Shown here: positions 39,433 to 47,049 of the stretch, piece by piece
Layout: every line of letters begins with the position of its first letter
How positions within the stretch are numbered: the first letter of the stretch is position 1
NCBI GenBank assembly: GCA_963834705.1
Contig: CAWICV010000015.1
Coordinates: 186,001-250,000, forward strand
Reading direction: 5' to 3'
Length of the DNA: 64,000 bases
Origin: RYN-230 sp963834705
GTDB lineage: Bacteria; Actinomycetota; Actinomycetes; Streptosporangiales; Streptosporangiaceae
Notes under the pieces: generated by a model
What the model was told of the DNA's origin: nothing
The model's input: the letters and a program-made list of their open reading frames with translations, nothing else
The model's database searches: none
Made by a program: the position numbers and the translations under genes

Positions 39433-39533
39433 GCGTTATTCAGCGGCACCTCGACGGTTCCCTGCCGTCGCGGTGCACCGACCGCTCGCGCAGATCCTCC
39501 GGACTGCGTTCGCTGGCCGGAATTGAATAACGC
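39433..39533. ncRNA. Possible structured RNA (three-way junction)
   Basis: An outer 10-bp stem GCGTTATTCA (39433-39442) / TGAATAACGC (39524-39533) encloses two further hairpins: GCACCTCGACGG (39446-39457) with CCGTCGCGGTGC (39465-39476), 11 of 12 pairs, 7-base loop; and GCGCAG (39488-39493) with CTGCGT (39504-39509). Sits upstream of the nitrobindin operon on the plus strand. No known riboswitch family was recognised. Confidence 0.4.
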
Positions 39534-39564
39534 TCACGGGTGCTGGGGCAGGAGGGAGGCGATC

Positions 39565-39699
39565 ATGCACGGAATCGTCAGCGCGCTTGTCCTGGTGGGT
39601 GCGTTCGGGGCGGTGGCGGTCCTAGCCGCACTGCTGGCCATGCGCTTGCTGCGGACCACCCGTGGGGTCAGCCCGGCCGGGGAGCGGCCCGATGCCTAG
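39565..39699 (+). CDS. Small single-helix membrane protein
   Basis: 44 aa. Strong ribosome site GGAGGGAGG (39551-39559). 'IVSALVLVGAFGAVAVLAALL' is one transmembrane helix, followed by a basic segment. The stop overlaps the start of the nitrobindin gene by 8 bp, so the two are coupled. Function unknown. Confidence 0.6.
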   Translation: MHGIVSALVLVGAFGAVAVLAALLAMRLLRTTRGVSPAGERPDA

Positions 39700-40195
39700 C
39701 CCGCTGCCAGACCTGCCGGAACCCCACCCTGACCTGGCGCCGGTAGGTTTCCTGCTGGGCACCTGGGAGGGCGCCGGGGTCGGCGGGTACCCGACCATCG
39801 AGAGCTTCCGGTTCGGTCAGGAGATCAGCTTCAGCCACAACGGCAAGCCGTTCCTGATCTACGCCAGCCGGACCTGGCTGCTGGACGAGGACGGCAACCT
39901 GATCCGCCCGTCACACACCGAGACCGGCTACTGGCGCCCGCAGCCCAATGGCCAGATCGAGGTGGTGCTGGCCCAGCCGACCGGGATCGCCGAGATCTAC
40001 GTGGGCGAGGTCACCGGCACCAAGGTCGAGCTGAGCACTGACGTGGTGGCCCGGACGGCCACCGCCAAGGAGGTCACCGCTGGGCACCGGCTGTACGGGC
40101 TGATCGGCGCGGACCTGGGCTGGGCCTACGACATGGCGGCGCTCGGCCAGCCCCTGCAGCCGCACCTGTCCGCGCAGCTCAAGCGCACCAGCTAG
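39692..40195 (+). CDS. Nitrobindin (FABP-like heme-binding beta barrel)
   Basis: 167 aa from ATG 39692. 'LLGTWEGAGVGGYPTIESFRFGQE', 'HNGKPFLIYASRTWL', 'HTETGYWRPQPNGQIEVVLAQPTGI' are the THAP4/nitrobindin pattern; C-terminal 'LQPHLSAQL' holds the predicted proximal His. Binds ferric haem and reacts with NO or peroxynitrite in the mycobacterial homologue. In other actinomycetes it lies beside Fur and YgfZ genes; here an approximately 1.5-kb block separates them. Confidence 0.88.
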   Translation: MPSPLPDLPEPHPDLAPVGFLLGTWEGAGVGGYPTIESFRFGQEISFSHNGKPFLIYASRTWLLDEDGNLIRPSHTETGYWRPQPNGQIEVVLAQPTGIAEIYVGEVTGTKVELSTDVVARTATAKEVTAGHRLYGLIGADLGWAYDMAALGQPLQPHLSAQLKRTS

Positions 40196-40198
40196 CCC

Positions 40199-40480
40199 TC
40201 AGCTCCGGCGGAGCCAGTAGGTATTGAACGCCCGTCCCCGGTGGAGGGAACTGGGCTGCTGGCTGACCCGCTGGCTGGTCTGGCCAACGCCGGTGATCCG
40301 GTAGGTACGCCACCACCGGCTGCGCAACCCGCCGTCCCGCCGGGCGGTGCCCACAGCCACCGCGGTGAAGCCGGCCGCCCGGTAGCCGGCCAGCGGCAGG
40401 ATCTTCCCGGCCGCGCTGGCCGGCGCCTCGCTGATCACCTCGGCCGACGACCGGGTGCAGGCACTGGCCGCGCAGCGCAC
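40199..40480 (-). CDS. Conserved hypothetical small basic protein
   Basis: 93 aa from GTG 40480. Codons show the usual third-position GC bias and the sequence looks domain-like: 'EAPASAAGKILPLAGYRAAGFTAVAV', 'WWRTYRITGVGQT', 'HRGRAFNTYWL'. Not assigned to a family. Convergent with nitrobindin (3-bp gap). Upstream on the same strand are a terminator-like structure and a mini-ORF. Confidence 0.5.
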   Translation of the reverse strand: MRCAASACTRSSAEVISEAPASAAGKILPLAGYRAAGFTAVAVGTARRDGGLRSRWWRTYRITGVGQTSQRVSQQPSSLHRGRAFNTYWLRRS

Positions 40481-40554
40481 CGTGTAAGACTCCAGGCACC
40501 GACCCTACGCGGTGCCAGATGAAATACGAAGGAATTGATGCCGGGCAAATTAAA

Positions 40555-40628
40555 ACCCCCGGGCGGCTCCCGGCTGCCCACGGTGGGCAACGCGGGGACT
40601 GGCTGGACAGACCAGTCAGCCCGGGGGT
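40555..40628 (-). terminator. Branched terminator/attenuator
   Basis: On the minus strand an outer perfect 10-bp stem ACCCCCGGGC (40628-40619) / GCCCGGGGGT (40564-40555) is followed directly by TTTTAATTT, a T-rich tail rare in this genome. Inside are two hairpins: GACTGG/CCAGTC (40597-40617) and TGCCCA-CCG-TGGGCA (40575-40589). It lies 75 bp before the start of the minus-strand gene at 40480, so it may be an attenuator. Confidence 0.55.
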
Positions 40629-40725
40629 CCGGTGTCTGCCGATATTCGCCGGCCGCCGCGCGCGATGCGCGAGCCGATCATGGCGCTAGTGGTCATAGCA
40701 CACCAGTACCTCGGCGGGACGGCGG

Positions 40726-40764
40726 CTAGCGGACAGCCACCTCGCGAGTCCGACTGCTACACAT
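40726..40764 (-). CDS. 12-residue leader mini-ORF with perfect Shine-Dalgarno
   Basis: ATG 40764 to TAG 40726 encodes MCSSRTREVAVR. It is preceded by GAAAGGAGGTGGTCC (40784-40770), almost fully complementary to the 16S 3' end, with 5-base spacing. So strong a site on so short a frame argues for a regulatory leader rather than chance. Cys and three Arg codons could matter for ribosome stalling. Followed by the branched terminator and then the 93-aa gene. Confidence 0.4.
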   Translation of the reverse strand: MCSSRTREVAVR

Positions 40765-40832
40765 GCGTTGGACCACCTCCTTTCCCGCGTTGCCGAAAGG
40801 CTATGCGAGGCTCCGGGCGGCAGGCAACTGTG

Positions 40833-41525
40833 TTATCCACCCGGCAGCGTCCGCGGGAAGCCGAACCGGGGCAGCAGCCCGTTGTCGAGGAATCTGGTCA
40901 GCGCACAGATCCGGTCGCCGGACAGGGTGAGTACGAGCAGCCCGTGCGCGCGCAGCACCGGGGTCCGTGGGTCGATCAGGTAGCAGCCGAACGCGGGCTG
41001 CCGGTTGGCCCGGGTGGGCAGCAGCCGGTACCGGCGGCCATCCCGGAACGCGATGGACAGGACGTGCCCGGCAGCGGCCGGGCCAAGGTACTCCACCGGC
41101 AGCGGCGGCATGGTCAGCCGCACGTCCTCGGTGAGCAGATCCAGCACACCCGCGATGTCGGCGCGCTCGAACACAACGCTGAACGCGCGGGCGATGCTGC
41201 GTTCGCGGGCCGAGTGGGCTGGTGGCGCTGGCTCGCGGTCCGCGGGCAGCCGCCCGGCCAGCGCGGCGCGGGCGTGCCGCAACGCGACGGCGACCGAGGG
41301 CTCGGTCGCCGCCAGCAGGCCGGCCACCTCGGCGGCGGGGAAGCCGAGCACGTCGCGGAGGATCAGCACCGCGCGCTCCCGGGGCGGCAGGCACTGCAGC
41401 GCGGCCACGAAGGCCAGCGACACCGACTCACGCTCTGGGAAACGCGCGTCCGCGCCGCTGTCCGGCAGGTCGTCCAGCAGCGCGTCCGGGTAGGGCTCCA
41501 GCCAGCCCGGGACCTCAGCTGTCAC
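40833..41525 (-). pseudogene. Sigma-70 family factor lacking region 2 (SigX5/RpoE-like with SnoaL domain)
   Basis: 230 aa from GTG 41525. The sequence begins at 'VPGWLEPYPDALLDDLPD', which in this ECF group (TIGR02960-like) is the linker after region 2. Region 4 is intact ('ALQCLPPRERAVLILRDVLGF', 'AAEVAGLLAATEPSVAVALR') and so is the C-terminal SnoaL-like domain ('MPPLPVEYLGPAAAG', 'TRANRQPAFGCYLIDPR', 'ALTRFLDNGLLPRFGFPRTL'). About 90-100 N-terminal residues with the -10-binding region 2 are missing, and the 160 bp upstream shows no trace of them. Most likely a pseudogene; a remnant regulatory role cannot be excluded. Confidence 0.7.
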
Positions 41526-41687
41526 ATCTAGATTGACCCCGCGGCCGGGCAAAACTGGTCGCGGCCGGGTGAGGTGGGGGAGGTGGCACTGGCAAACCGG
41601 TCGCTGTCCAGCGGGGCGGGCGGAGTTGGGCCGGGCGAAACCGGCCGGCGGGGCGGGACCGGCCACCAGAAGGGTTAATCTCGGCCC

Positions 41688-42107
41688 ATGGCGCAGGCGT
41701 GGGACAAGGAGCTGCGGGCACGCGGGTACCGCGTCACCCCGCAGCGTCAGCTGGTGCTGGAAGCGGTCACCAAGCTGGAGCACGGCACGCCCGAGGAGAT
41801 CTGTGCCAGCGTGCAGCAGACCGCCCGCGGGGTGAACATCTCCACCATCTACCGGGCCCTGGAACTGCTGGAGCAGCTCGGCCTGGTGACCCACACCCAC
41901 CTCGGGCACGGCGCGCCCCGGTATCACCTGGCCGCCGAGGCGGAGCACGTGCACCTGGTCTGCTCGGGGTGCGGCCGGATCACCCAGATCGGGCCGGAGG
42001 AAGTGGAGCCGCTGGTCACCAGGCTGGCCGAGAAGTACGGCTTCGAGACCGACGTGGGCCATCTCACGGTGTACGGCCGCTGCGCCGACTGCCGGCCGGC
42101 CGAATAG
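41688..42107 (+). CDS. Fur-family regulator, Nur-like (nickel)
   Basis: 139 aa. N-terminal winged helix 'RGYRVTPQRQLVLEAVTKLEHGTPEEI', 'VNISTIYRALELLEQLGLV'; metal-binding part 'HLGHGAPRYHLA', 'HVHLVCSGCGRI', and a second Cys pair in 'GRCADC'. The positions of His residues after 'LEH' and in 'HLGHGAP' recall Streptomyces Nur, the nickel-responsive Fur protein; Zur or a peroxide sensor are alternatives. 10 bp before ygfZ. Likely cytosolic dimer that represses nickel uptake or superoxide dismutase genes. Confidence 0.85.
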   Translation: MAQAWDKELRARGYRVTPQRQLVLEAVTKLEHGTPEEICASVQQTARGVNISTIYRALELLEQLGLVTHTHLGHGAPRYHLAAEAEHVHLVCSGCGRITQIGPEEVEPLVTRLAEKYGFETDVGHLTVYGRCADCRPAE

Positions 42108-42117
42108 CCTGGCAGCT

Positions 42118-43140
42118 ATGGACAGTCCGCTGCTTAACATCGCTGGGGCCGTGCCCGCCGAGGGCACCGACGCGGGGATCGCCGCGCACTACGGGGACCC
42201 GTACGCCGAGCAACGCGCCCTCGATCTGGCCGCGGGCCTGGTGGACCGGTCCAACCGGGGCGTGCTGCGGATCACCGGCCCGGACCGGCTCAGCTGGCTG
42301 CACAGCCTGACCACCCAGCACCTGGAACGGCTCGGCCCGGGCGGCGCGGCCGAGGCGCTGATCCTCGGCCCGAGCGGGCACATCGAGCACCACCTGACGC
42401 TGACCGACGACGGCGCCGCGACCTGGCTGCATGTCGAGCCGGGCACCGCGCCGGGCCTGCTGGCGTTCCTGCGGTCGATGATGTTCATGCTCCGGGTGGA
42501 GCCCGAGGACGTCAGCGCCGAGTACGCCGTGCTCACACTCATGGGACCGGACGCCGGTGTCCCGCTGCCGGACGCGGCGGCAGCAGCCATCCGGGGAGCG
42601 TTCGGTATCGATGTTCTCGTGGTCCGCGGCCGGCTCGAAGCCGCAGCGGCCGGACTACGGGAGCAGGGGCTGGCGCTGGCCGGCCTGCAGGCCTACGAAG
42701 CGCTGCGGATCGCGGCGCACCGGCCGCGGTTCGGCCTGGACACCGACCACCGGGCCATCCCGCACGAGGTGGGCTGGATCGAGTCCGCGGTGCACATGGA
42801 CAAGGGCTGCTACCGCGGCCAGGAGACGGTGGCCCGGGTGCATAACCTGGGACATCCGCCGCGGCGGCTGGTGTTCCTGCACCTGGATGGGAGCGAGGAC
42901 CGGCTGCCCGGGCATAATGACCCGGTCGAGCTGGACGGCGCGGCGGTCGGCTTCGTCGGCTCCACCGCGCGGCACTATGTGCTCGGGCCGATCGGGCTCG
43001 CGCTGGTGAAGCGGACCACGCCGGTGGATGCCACGCTGCTGGCGGGCGGCGTGCCGGCCGCGCAGGAGGTCGTGGTGCCGCCGGACACCGGGGGGAACGT
43101 CAAGGTCACCCTCAAGCGGCGGCCTGGGCTGCTGCGCTGA
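42118..43140 (+). CDS. ygfZ: Folate-binding YgfZ/GcvT-like protein
   Basis: 340 aa. GcvT-like fold with the YgfZ signature 'DKGCYRGQETVARVHNLG' containing the conserved Cys; N-terminal 'AAGLVDRSNRGVLRITGPDRLSWLHSLTTQHL'. Uses folate to support assembly or repair of some [4Fe-4S] proteins such as MiaB. In an operon with the Fur gene (10 bp) and, 18 bp downstream, proline dehydrogenase. Confidence 0.92.
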   Translation: MDSPLLNIAGAVPAEGTDAGIAAHYGDPYAEQRALDLAAGLVDRSNRGVLRITGPDRLSWLHSLTTQHLERLGPGGAAEALILGPSGHIEHHLTLTDDGAATWLHVEPGTAPGLLAFLRSMMFMLRVEPEDVSAEYAVLTLMGPDAGVPLPDAAAAAIRGAFGIDVLVVRGRLEAAAAGLREQGLALAGLQAYEALRIAAHRPRFGLDTDHRAIPHEVGWIESAVHMDKGCYRGQETVARVHNLGHPPRRLVFLHLDGSEDRLPGHNDPVELDGAAVGFVGSTARHYVLGPIGLALVKRTTPVDATLLAGGVPAAQEVVVPPDTGGNVKVTLKRRPGLLR

Positions 43141-43158
43141 GAACGGGAGGAGCGGATC

Positions 43159-44094
43159 GTGCTGCGGCGGATGCTGCTGGCCGCGTCGGGCAGTGACCGG
43201 ACCCGGCAACTGATCACTTCGGCGCCGGTCACCCGCGGCCTGGTGGCCCGGTACGTGGCCGGCGAGACCACCGCGGACGCGGTCGAGGTGACCCGGGACC
43301 TGCTGGCCAGCGGGCTGCTGGTCTCCCTGGACCATCTCGGTGAGGAAACCGGGGACCCGGATCAGGCCGCCGCCGCGACCGCCGAGTACACCGGGCTGCT
43401 CAGCCAGCTGGCCGCGGCCGGGCTGGCCCAGGGCGGCCGGGCTGAGGTATCCGTCAAGCCCACCGCGGTCGGCCTGGGCCTGGCCGAGCACGGGGCGCGG
43501 ACGGCCACCGAGAACATCGCCAAGATCTGCGCGGCGGCGCGCAACGCCGGCACCACGGTGACGGTGGACATGGAGGAGCACACCCGGGTGGACGCCACGA
43601 GGCGCATCGTGGCCGAGCTCCGCCCGGACTATCCCGACCTGGGCTGCGTGATCCAGTCGCAGCTGCGCCGGTCGGTCGCGGACTGCGCCACGCTGGCCAC
43701 CGCGGGCTCCCGGGTCCGGCTGTGCAAGGGCGCCTACGACCCGCCGGACAGCGTCGCGTTCCCCACCCGGCACGAGGTGGACCGCAGCTACGCCCGGGCG
43801 CTGCGGGTGCTGATGAGCGGCCCCGGCTACCCGATGCTGGCCACCCACGACCGGCGGCTGATCCAGATCGCCGCGGCGCGGGCCGAGTTGGCCGCGCGGC
43901 CGCCGGAGAGCTTCGAGTTCCAGATGCTGTACGGGGTCCGGCCGGCCGAGCAGCGGCGGCTGGCCGGCACTGGCGCGCAGGTCCGGGTATACCTGCCCTA
44001 CGGCGGCGACTGGTACCGCTACCTGGTCCGGCGGCTGGCCGAGCGGCCGGCCAACGTATCGTTCTTCCTCCGCTCCCTGGCCTCCGCCCGGTGA
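43159..44094 (+). CDS. Proline dehydrogenase
   Basis: 311 aa monofunctional ProDH (TIM barrel). 'VSVKPTAVGLGL', 'VTVDMEEHTRVDATRRI', 'VIQSQLRRS', 'RLCKGAYDPPDSVAF', 'ATHDRRLI' and 'VYLPYGGDWYRYLVRRLAERP' cover FAD and proline binding (Arg pair near the C-terminus). Oxidises proline to P5C, feeding electrons to quinone. GTG 43159 follows GGGAGGAG. The opposing enzyme ProC is the next gene, 136 bp downstream; no P5C dehydrogenase here. Confidence 0.92.
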   Translation: MLRRMLLAASGSDRTRQLITSAPVTRGLVARYVAGETTADAVEVTRDLLASGLLVSLDHLGEETGDPDQAAAATAEYTGLLSQLAAAGLAQGGRAEVSVKPTAVGLGLAEHGARTATENIAKICAAARNAGTTVTVDMEEHTRVDATRRIVAELRPDYPDLGCVIQSQLRRSVADCATLATAGSRVRLCKGAYDPPDSVAFPTRHEVDRSYARALRVLMSGPGYPMLATHDRRLIQIAAARAELAARPPESFEFQMLYGVRPAEQRRLAGTGAQVRVYLPYGGDWYRYLVRRLAERPANVSFFLRSLASAR

Positions 44095-44230
44095 CCGCGT
44101 AGGCTCCCCCGTGTGCGTTACTCAGTACCGGCTAGCGAGCCTGGGCCGCCGGCCGGGCCAGCGGTCGGTGCGAGTAGCGCGGACAGGACCATCGCAGGAC
44201 GCTGAATAGCGCGGACTCTGAGAAGGCACT

Positions 44231-45025
44231 GTGATCGGGATCTTCGGTGCGGGACAGATGGGCGAGGCGCTCATCTCGGGGCTGCTGCGGGCCGGGCGGC
44301 CGCCATCCGGGGTGGCCGCGGTGGTGCGGCGGCCGGAGCGGGCCGAGCAGCTGCGTATCGAGTACGGCGTGGACGTCCTCACCACGGCGGAGGCGGCCAA
44401 GCGGGCCGACACGCTGATCATCACGGTCAAGCCGCAAGACATGCCCGCGATGCTGGACGAGATCAAGCCGCACGTGCCCGCGGGTAAGCTGATCGTCTCG
44501 GTCGCGGCCGGCATCACCACCGGCTTCATCGAGCGGCGGCTCGAGGTGAACGTGCCGGTGGTGCGGGTCATGTCCAACACGCCGGTGCTGGTGGACCAGG
44601 CGATGAGCGTCATCTCGGCGGGCGCGTACGCCGGGCCGGAGCACCTGGCCCGGGCCGAGGAGCTGCTCCGCCCGGTGGGCGAGGTGCTGCGCATCCCGGA
44701 GTCGCAGCAGGACGCGGCCACCGCGCTGTCCGGCAGCGGTCCGGCCTACCTCTACTTCCTGGTCGAGGCCATGGTGGACGCCGGCATCCTGCTCGGCATG
44801 CCGCGCGGCACCGCGCTGGAAATGGTCACCCAGGCCATGTTCGGCGCGGCCACCATGCTGCGCGAGAGGCGGGAGCACCCGGTGATCCTGCGCGAGGCGG
44901 TCACCTCACCCGGCGGGACTACCATCTCGGCCATCCGGGAGCTGGAACGGCACGGGGTGCGGGCCGCGGTGCTGGCCGCGATCGAGGCGGCCCGGGACCG
45001 CGGGCAGGAGCTGGGCCGCGGATGA
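44231..45025 (+). CDS. proC: Pyrroline-5-carboxylate reductase
   Basis: 264 aa. NAD(P)-binding 'IGIFGAGQMGEALI' (2-15), 'TVKPQDM', 'VRVMSNTPVLV', 'ALSGSGPAYLYFLVEAMVDAG' and the C-terminal 'REAVTSPGGTTISAIREL' P5CR signature. Final step of proline synthesis. Stop overlaps the AcuC start by 4 bp. By order with the BldC-like gene and bS22 it corresponds to Rv0500. Confidence 0.95.
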   Translation: MIGIFGAGQMGEALISGLLRAGRPPSGVAAVVRRPERAEQLRIEYGVDVLTTAEAAKRADTLIITVKPQDMPAMLDEIKPHVPAGKLIVSVAAGITTGFIERRLEVNVPVVRVMSNTPVLVDQAMSVISAGAYAGPEHLARAEELLRPVGEVLRIPESQQDAATALSGSGPAYLYFLVEAMVDAGILLGMPRGTALEMVTQAMFGAATMLRERREHPVILREAVTSPGGTTISAIRELERHGVRAAVLAAIEAARDRGQELGRG

Positions 45026-46188
45026 CCTGCACGCTGCACGTGGCCTGGGACGACCGGCTGATCGGGTACGACTTCGGCCCGGGCCACCCGCTGGCGCCGG
45101 TCCGGGTCGACCTGACCATGGCGCTGGCCCGTTCGCTGGGTGTGCTGGACGGTGCCGGGGTGCGCTTGGCGGAGCCGGAGCCGGCCAGCCAGGATCAGCT
45201 GGAACTGGTGCACGACCCGCAGTACATCGACGCGGTGCGGGCCGCCGTGCCCGACCCGGCATTCGGCCTGGGCACCGCGGACAACCCGGTTTTCGCAGGC
45301 ATGCACGAGGCGTCCGCGCTGGTGGCCGGGGCCACCCTGGCCGCGGCGGCCGCGGTGCAGGCCGGCCAGGCCGAGCACGGGGTGAACGTGGCCGGCGGCC
45401 TGCACCACGCGATGCACCGGATGGCCAGCGGCTTCTGCGTGTACAACGACCCGGCCATCGCGATCCGCTGGCTGCTCGCCGCGGGCGCGGGCCGGATCGC
45501 CTACGTGGACATCGACGTGCATCACGGCGATGGGGTGGAAGCCGCGTTCTACGGCGACCCCCGGGTGCTGACGATCAGCCTGCACGAGCACCCGATGACG
45601 CTGTTCCCCGGGACTGGCCTGCCTACCGACACCGGCGGCCCGGCGGCCGACGGGACGGCCGTCAACGTGGCCCTGCCCGCGGGCACCGGTGACGCCGGCT
45701 GGCTGCGCGCGTTCGACGCGGTGGTGCCGCCGCTGCTGCGCCAGTTCCGCCCGGACATCCTGGTCAGTCAGCACGGTTGCGACACGCACCGGCTGGATCC
45801 GCTGGCCCACCTGGAGCTGACCATCGACGCGCAGCGGGTGGCCCACCAGCGGCTGCACCAGCTGGCCCACGAGTGCGCGGGCGGCCGCTGGCTGCTCACC
45901 GGGGGCGGTGGGTACGAGCTGGTCCAGGTGGTGCCGCGGACCTGGACGCACCTGCTGGCCGAGGCGTCCGGCCAGCCGGTTGACCCGGCCACGGCGACCC
46001 CGGCCCAGTGGCGCGAGTATGTCCTGGCCCGGGCCGGGGCGACCGCGCCGGAGCGGATGACCGAAGGCGCGCCGGCCTCGTTCGCGCTGTTCGACGGCGG
46101 CTACGACCCGGATGACCGGGTGGACCGGGCGATCATGGCCACGCGCAGTGCGGTGTTTCCCAGGCACGGCCTTTTCCCTGGCCCGTGA
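45022..46188 (+). CDS. AcuC-like class I deacetylase
   Basis: 388 aa. Histone-deacetylase superfamily: 'HPLAPVRVDLTM', 'GGLHHAMHRMASGFCVYNDPAIAI' (catalytic His pair), 'YVDIDVHHGDGVEAAFY' (zinc-binding Asp/His), 'SQHGCDTHRLDPLAHL' and 'LTGGGGYELVQVVPR'. AcuC-type enzymes deacetylate acetyl-CoA synthetase or other lysines. Translationally coupled to proC. Confidence 0.9.
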   Translation: MTCTLHVAWDDRLIGYDFGPGHPLAPVRVDLTMALARSLGVLDGAGVRLAEPEPASQDQLELVHDPQYIDAVRAAVPDPAFGLGTADNPVFAGMHEASALVAGATLAAAAAVQAGQAEHGVNVAGGLHHAMHRMASGFCVYNDPAIAIRWLLAAGAGRIAYVDIDVHHGDGVEAAFYGDPRVLTISLHEHPMTLFPGTGLPTDTGGPAADGTAVNVALPAGTGDAGWLRAFDAVVPPLLRQFRPDILVSQHGCDTHRLDPLAHLELTIDAQRVAHQRLHQLAHECAGGRWLLTGGGGYELVQVVPRTWTHLLAEASGQPVDPATATPAQWREYVLARAGATAPERMTEGAPASFALFDGGYDPDDRVDRAIMATRSAVFPRHGLFPGP

Positions 46189-46334
46189 GCGGGCTATTTC
46201 GCACAGTGTGACCTGGGATGGGCCCAGCGGCGGGGTTGCCCTTTTCCGTACAGGACTTACGCTGGGGACGGAGGTGACTGATGCGCTGAATCCGGCCAGG
46301 CGCACTCGGCTCCGCGCGGAAGAGGGAAAAGAAG

Positions 46335-46538
46335 ATGGCTGCAGGCGAAACACCGCTGAGCGACGTCAAGTTCCTGACCGTGGCTGAAGTGGCCTCGATC
46401 ATGCGCGTCTCCAAGATGACCGTCTACCGGCTCGTGCACTCAGGTGAGCTGGAGGCGATCCGGGTCGGCCGCTCTTTCCGCGTCCCCGAGCAGGCGGTCA
46501 ACCGGTATCTGAAGGGCTCGTTCGTAGCCGCGAGCTGA
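46335..46538 (+). CDS. BldC/excisionase-like small DNA-binding protein
   Basis: 67 aa. A single MerR-like winged helix: 'FLTVAEVASIMRVSKMTVYRLVHSGELEAIRVGRSFRVPEQAVNRYL'. Equivalent in sequence and position to Rv0500A and its actinobacterial relatives; BldC-type proteins bind direct repeats and control development. GGGAAAAG ribosome site upstream. Monocistronic. Confidence 0.88.
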   Translation: MAAGETPLSDVKFLTVAEVASIMRVSKMTVYRLVHSGELEAIRVGRSFRVPEQAVNRYLKGSFVAAS

Positions 46539-46587
46539 TGTCGCTGGGGCACTGCACCGGGATGGCGGCCGGGCGGGTAGCCTGTGT

Positions 46588-46610
46588 GGTTGGCGTCTGC
46601 CCAGCCAACC
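46588..46610 (+). promoter_or_regulatory. Hairpin in the bS22 leader
   Basis: Perfect 7-bp arms GGTTGGC (46588-46594) and GCCAACC (46604-46610) around a 9-base loop, between the BldC-like gene and bS22. May terminate the former or fold in the leader of the latter. Confidence 0.4.
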
Positions 46611-46668
46611 GGCATCGGGCGAATGCGTCGTACGCCTTGTTGCCTCAATCCCGAGTGAGGGTGGTTTC

Positions 46669-46767
46669 GTGGGCTCCGTCATCAAGAAGCGCCGGAAGCG
46701 GATGGCTAAGAAGAAGCACCGCAAGCTGCTGCGAAAGACTCGCGTGCAGCGGCGCAACAAGAAGTAA
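46669..46767 (+). CDS. Small ribosomal protein bS22-like (AURKAIP1/COX24)
   Basis: 32 residues from GTG 46669 to TAA 46765-46767. Almost every second residue is Lys or Arg ('VIKKRRKRMAKKKHRKLL', then 'RKTRVQRRNKK'). This matches the tiny basic actinobacterial protein (Rv0500B) that has been seen bound to the small ribosomal subunit as bS22. GAGGGTGG upstream serves as ribosome site. Easily missed because of its length. Confidence 0.88.
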   Translation: MGSVIKKRRKRMAKKKHRKLLRKTRVQRRNKK

Positions 46768-46879
46768 CCGCAGGCCGGGGGGGCACGGTTGGCACAGCTT
46801 GGGGGATCGGCCGGCGGAGCCGGCTTCGGCGCGCAGCGCCGGGGCGCCGCGGAACCGCGGCGGCCTGCCGCCGCTCGGC

Positions 46880-46960
46880 GCGAAGTGGCGATCGGGGCCG
46901 GGGGTTCCGGGGGTAGTTCCCCGCGAAAGCAGAGCGGGGGGCCGCCCCCCCGGGCTAACA
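46880..46960. repeat. G-run/C-run hairpin element
   Basis: A G-rich stretch 'ggggccgggggttccggggg', then 'tagttccccg', then a hairpin CGGGGGG (46935-46941) / CCCCCCG (46946-46952) followed by 'ggctaaca'. A related pattern (gggggttcc-gggg-gtcccc-agggctaat) is present at 27238-27270. Looks like a dispersed non-coding element. It lies in the leader of the acyltransferase gene, where a galE-like gene would be expected from mycobacterial gene order. Confidence 0.5.
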
Positions 46961-47049
46961 CTGCTTTTCATCCGGACATCGTGCTCGGCCGGGGCAGTGG
47001 TCAGGGGGCAGGCCCGGCGCCGCGACGCTGGTCGGAAGGTGCCGGGCTA

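Larger units (their letters stand above)
40481..40832. other. Intergenic region with leader mini-ORF and terminator
   Basis: About 350 bp between the small minus-strand gene and the truncated sigma gene. Nothing here encodes a normal protein; it holds the terminator-like structure at 40555-40628 and the mini-ORF with perfect ribosome site at 40726-40784, both described separately. Confidence 0.6.

Noticed and set aside
40770..40790. Fragment of 16S rRNA 3' end on the plus strand
   Set aside because: Only about 19 bases match and no upstream 16S sequence is present; better explained as a strong Shine-Dalgarno on the minus strand.
46789..47049. 87-residue N-terminal extension of the acyltransferase
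   Set aside because: Gly/Arg/Pro-rich translation of a G-run element; domain begins after 47050 where a GTG has a usable ribosome site.
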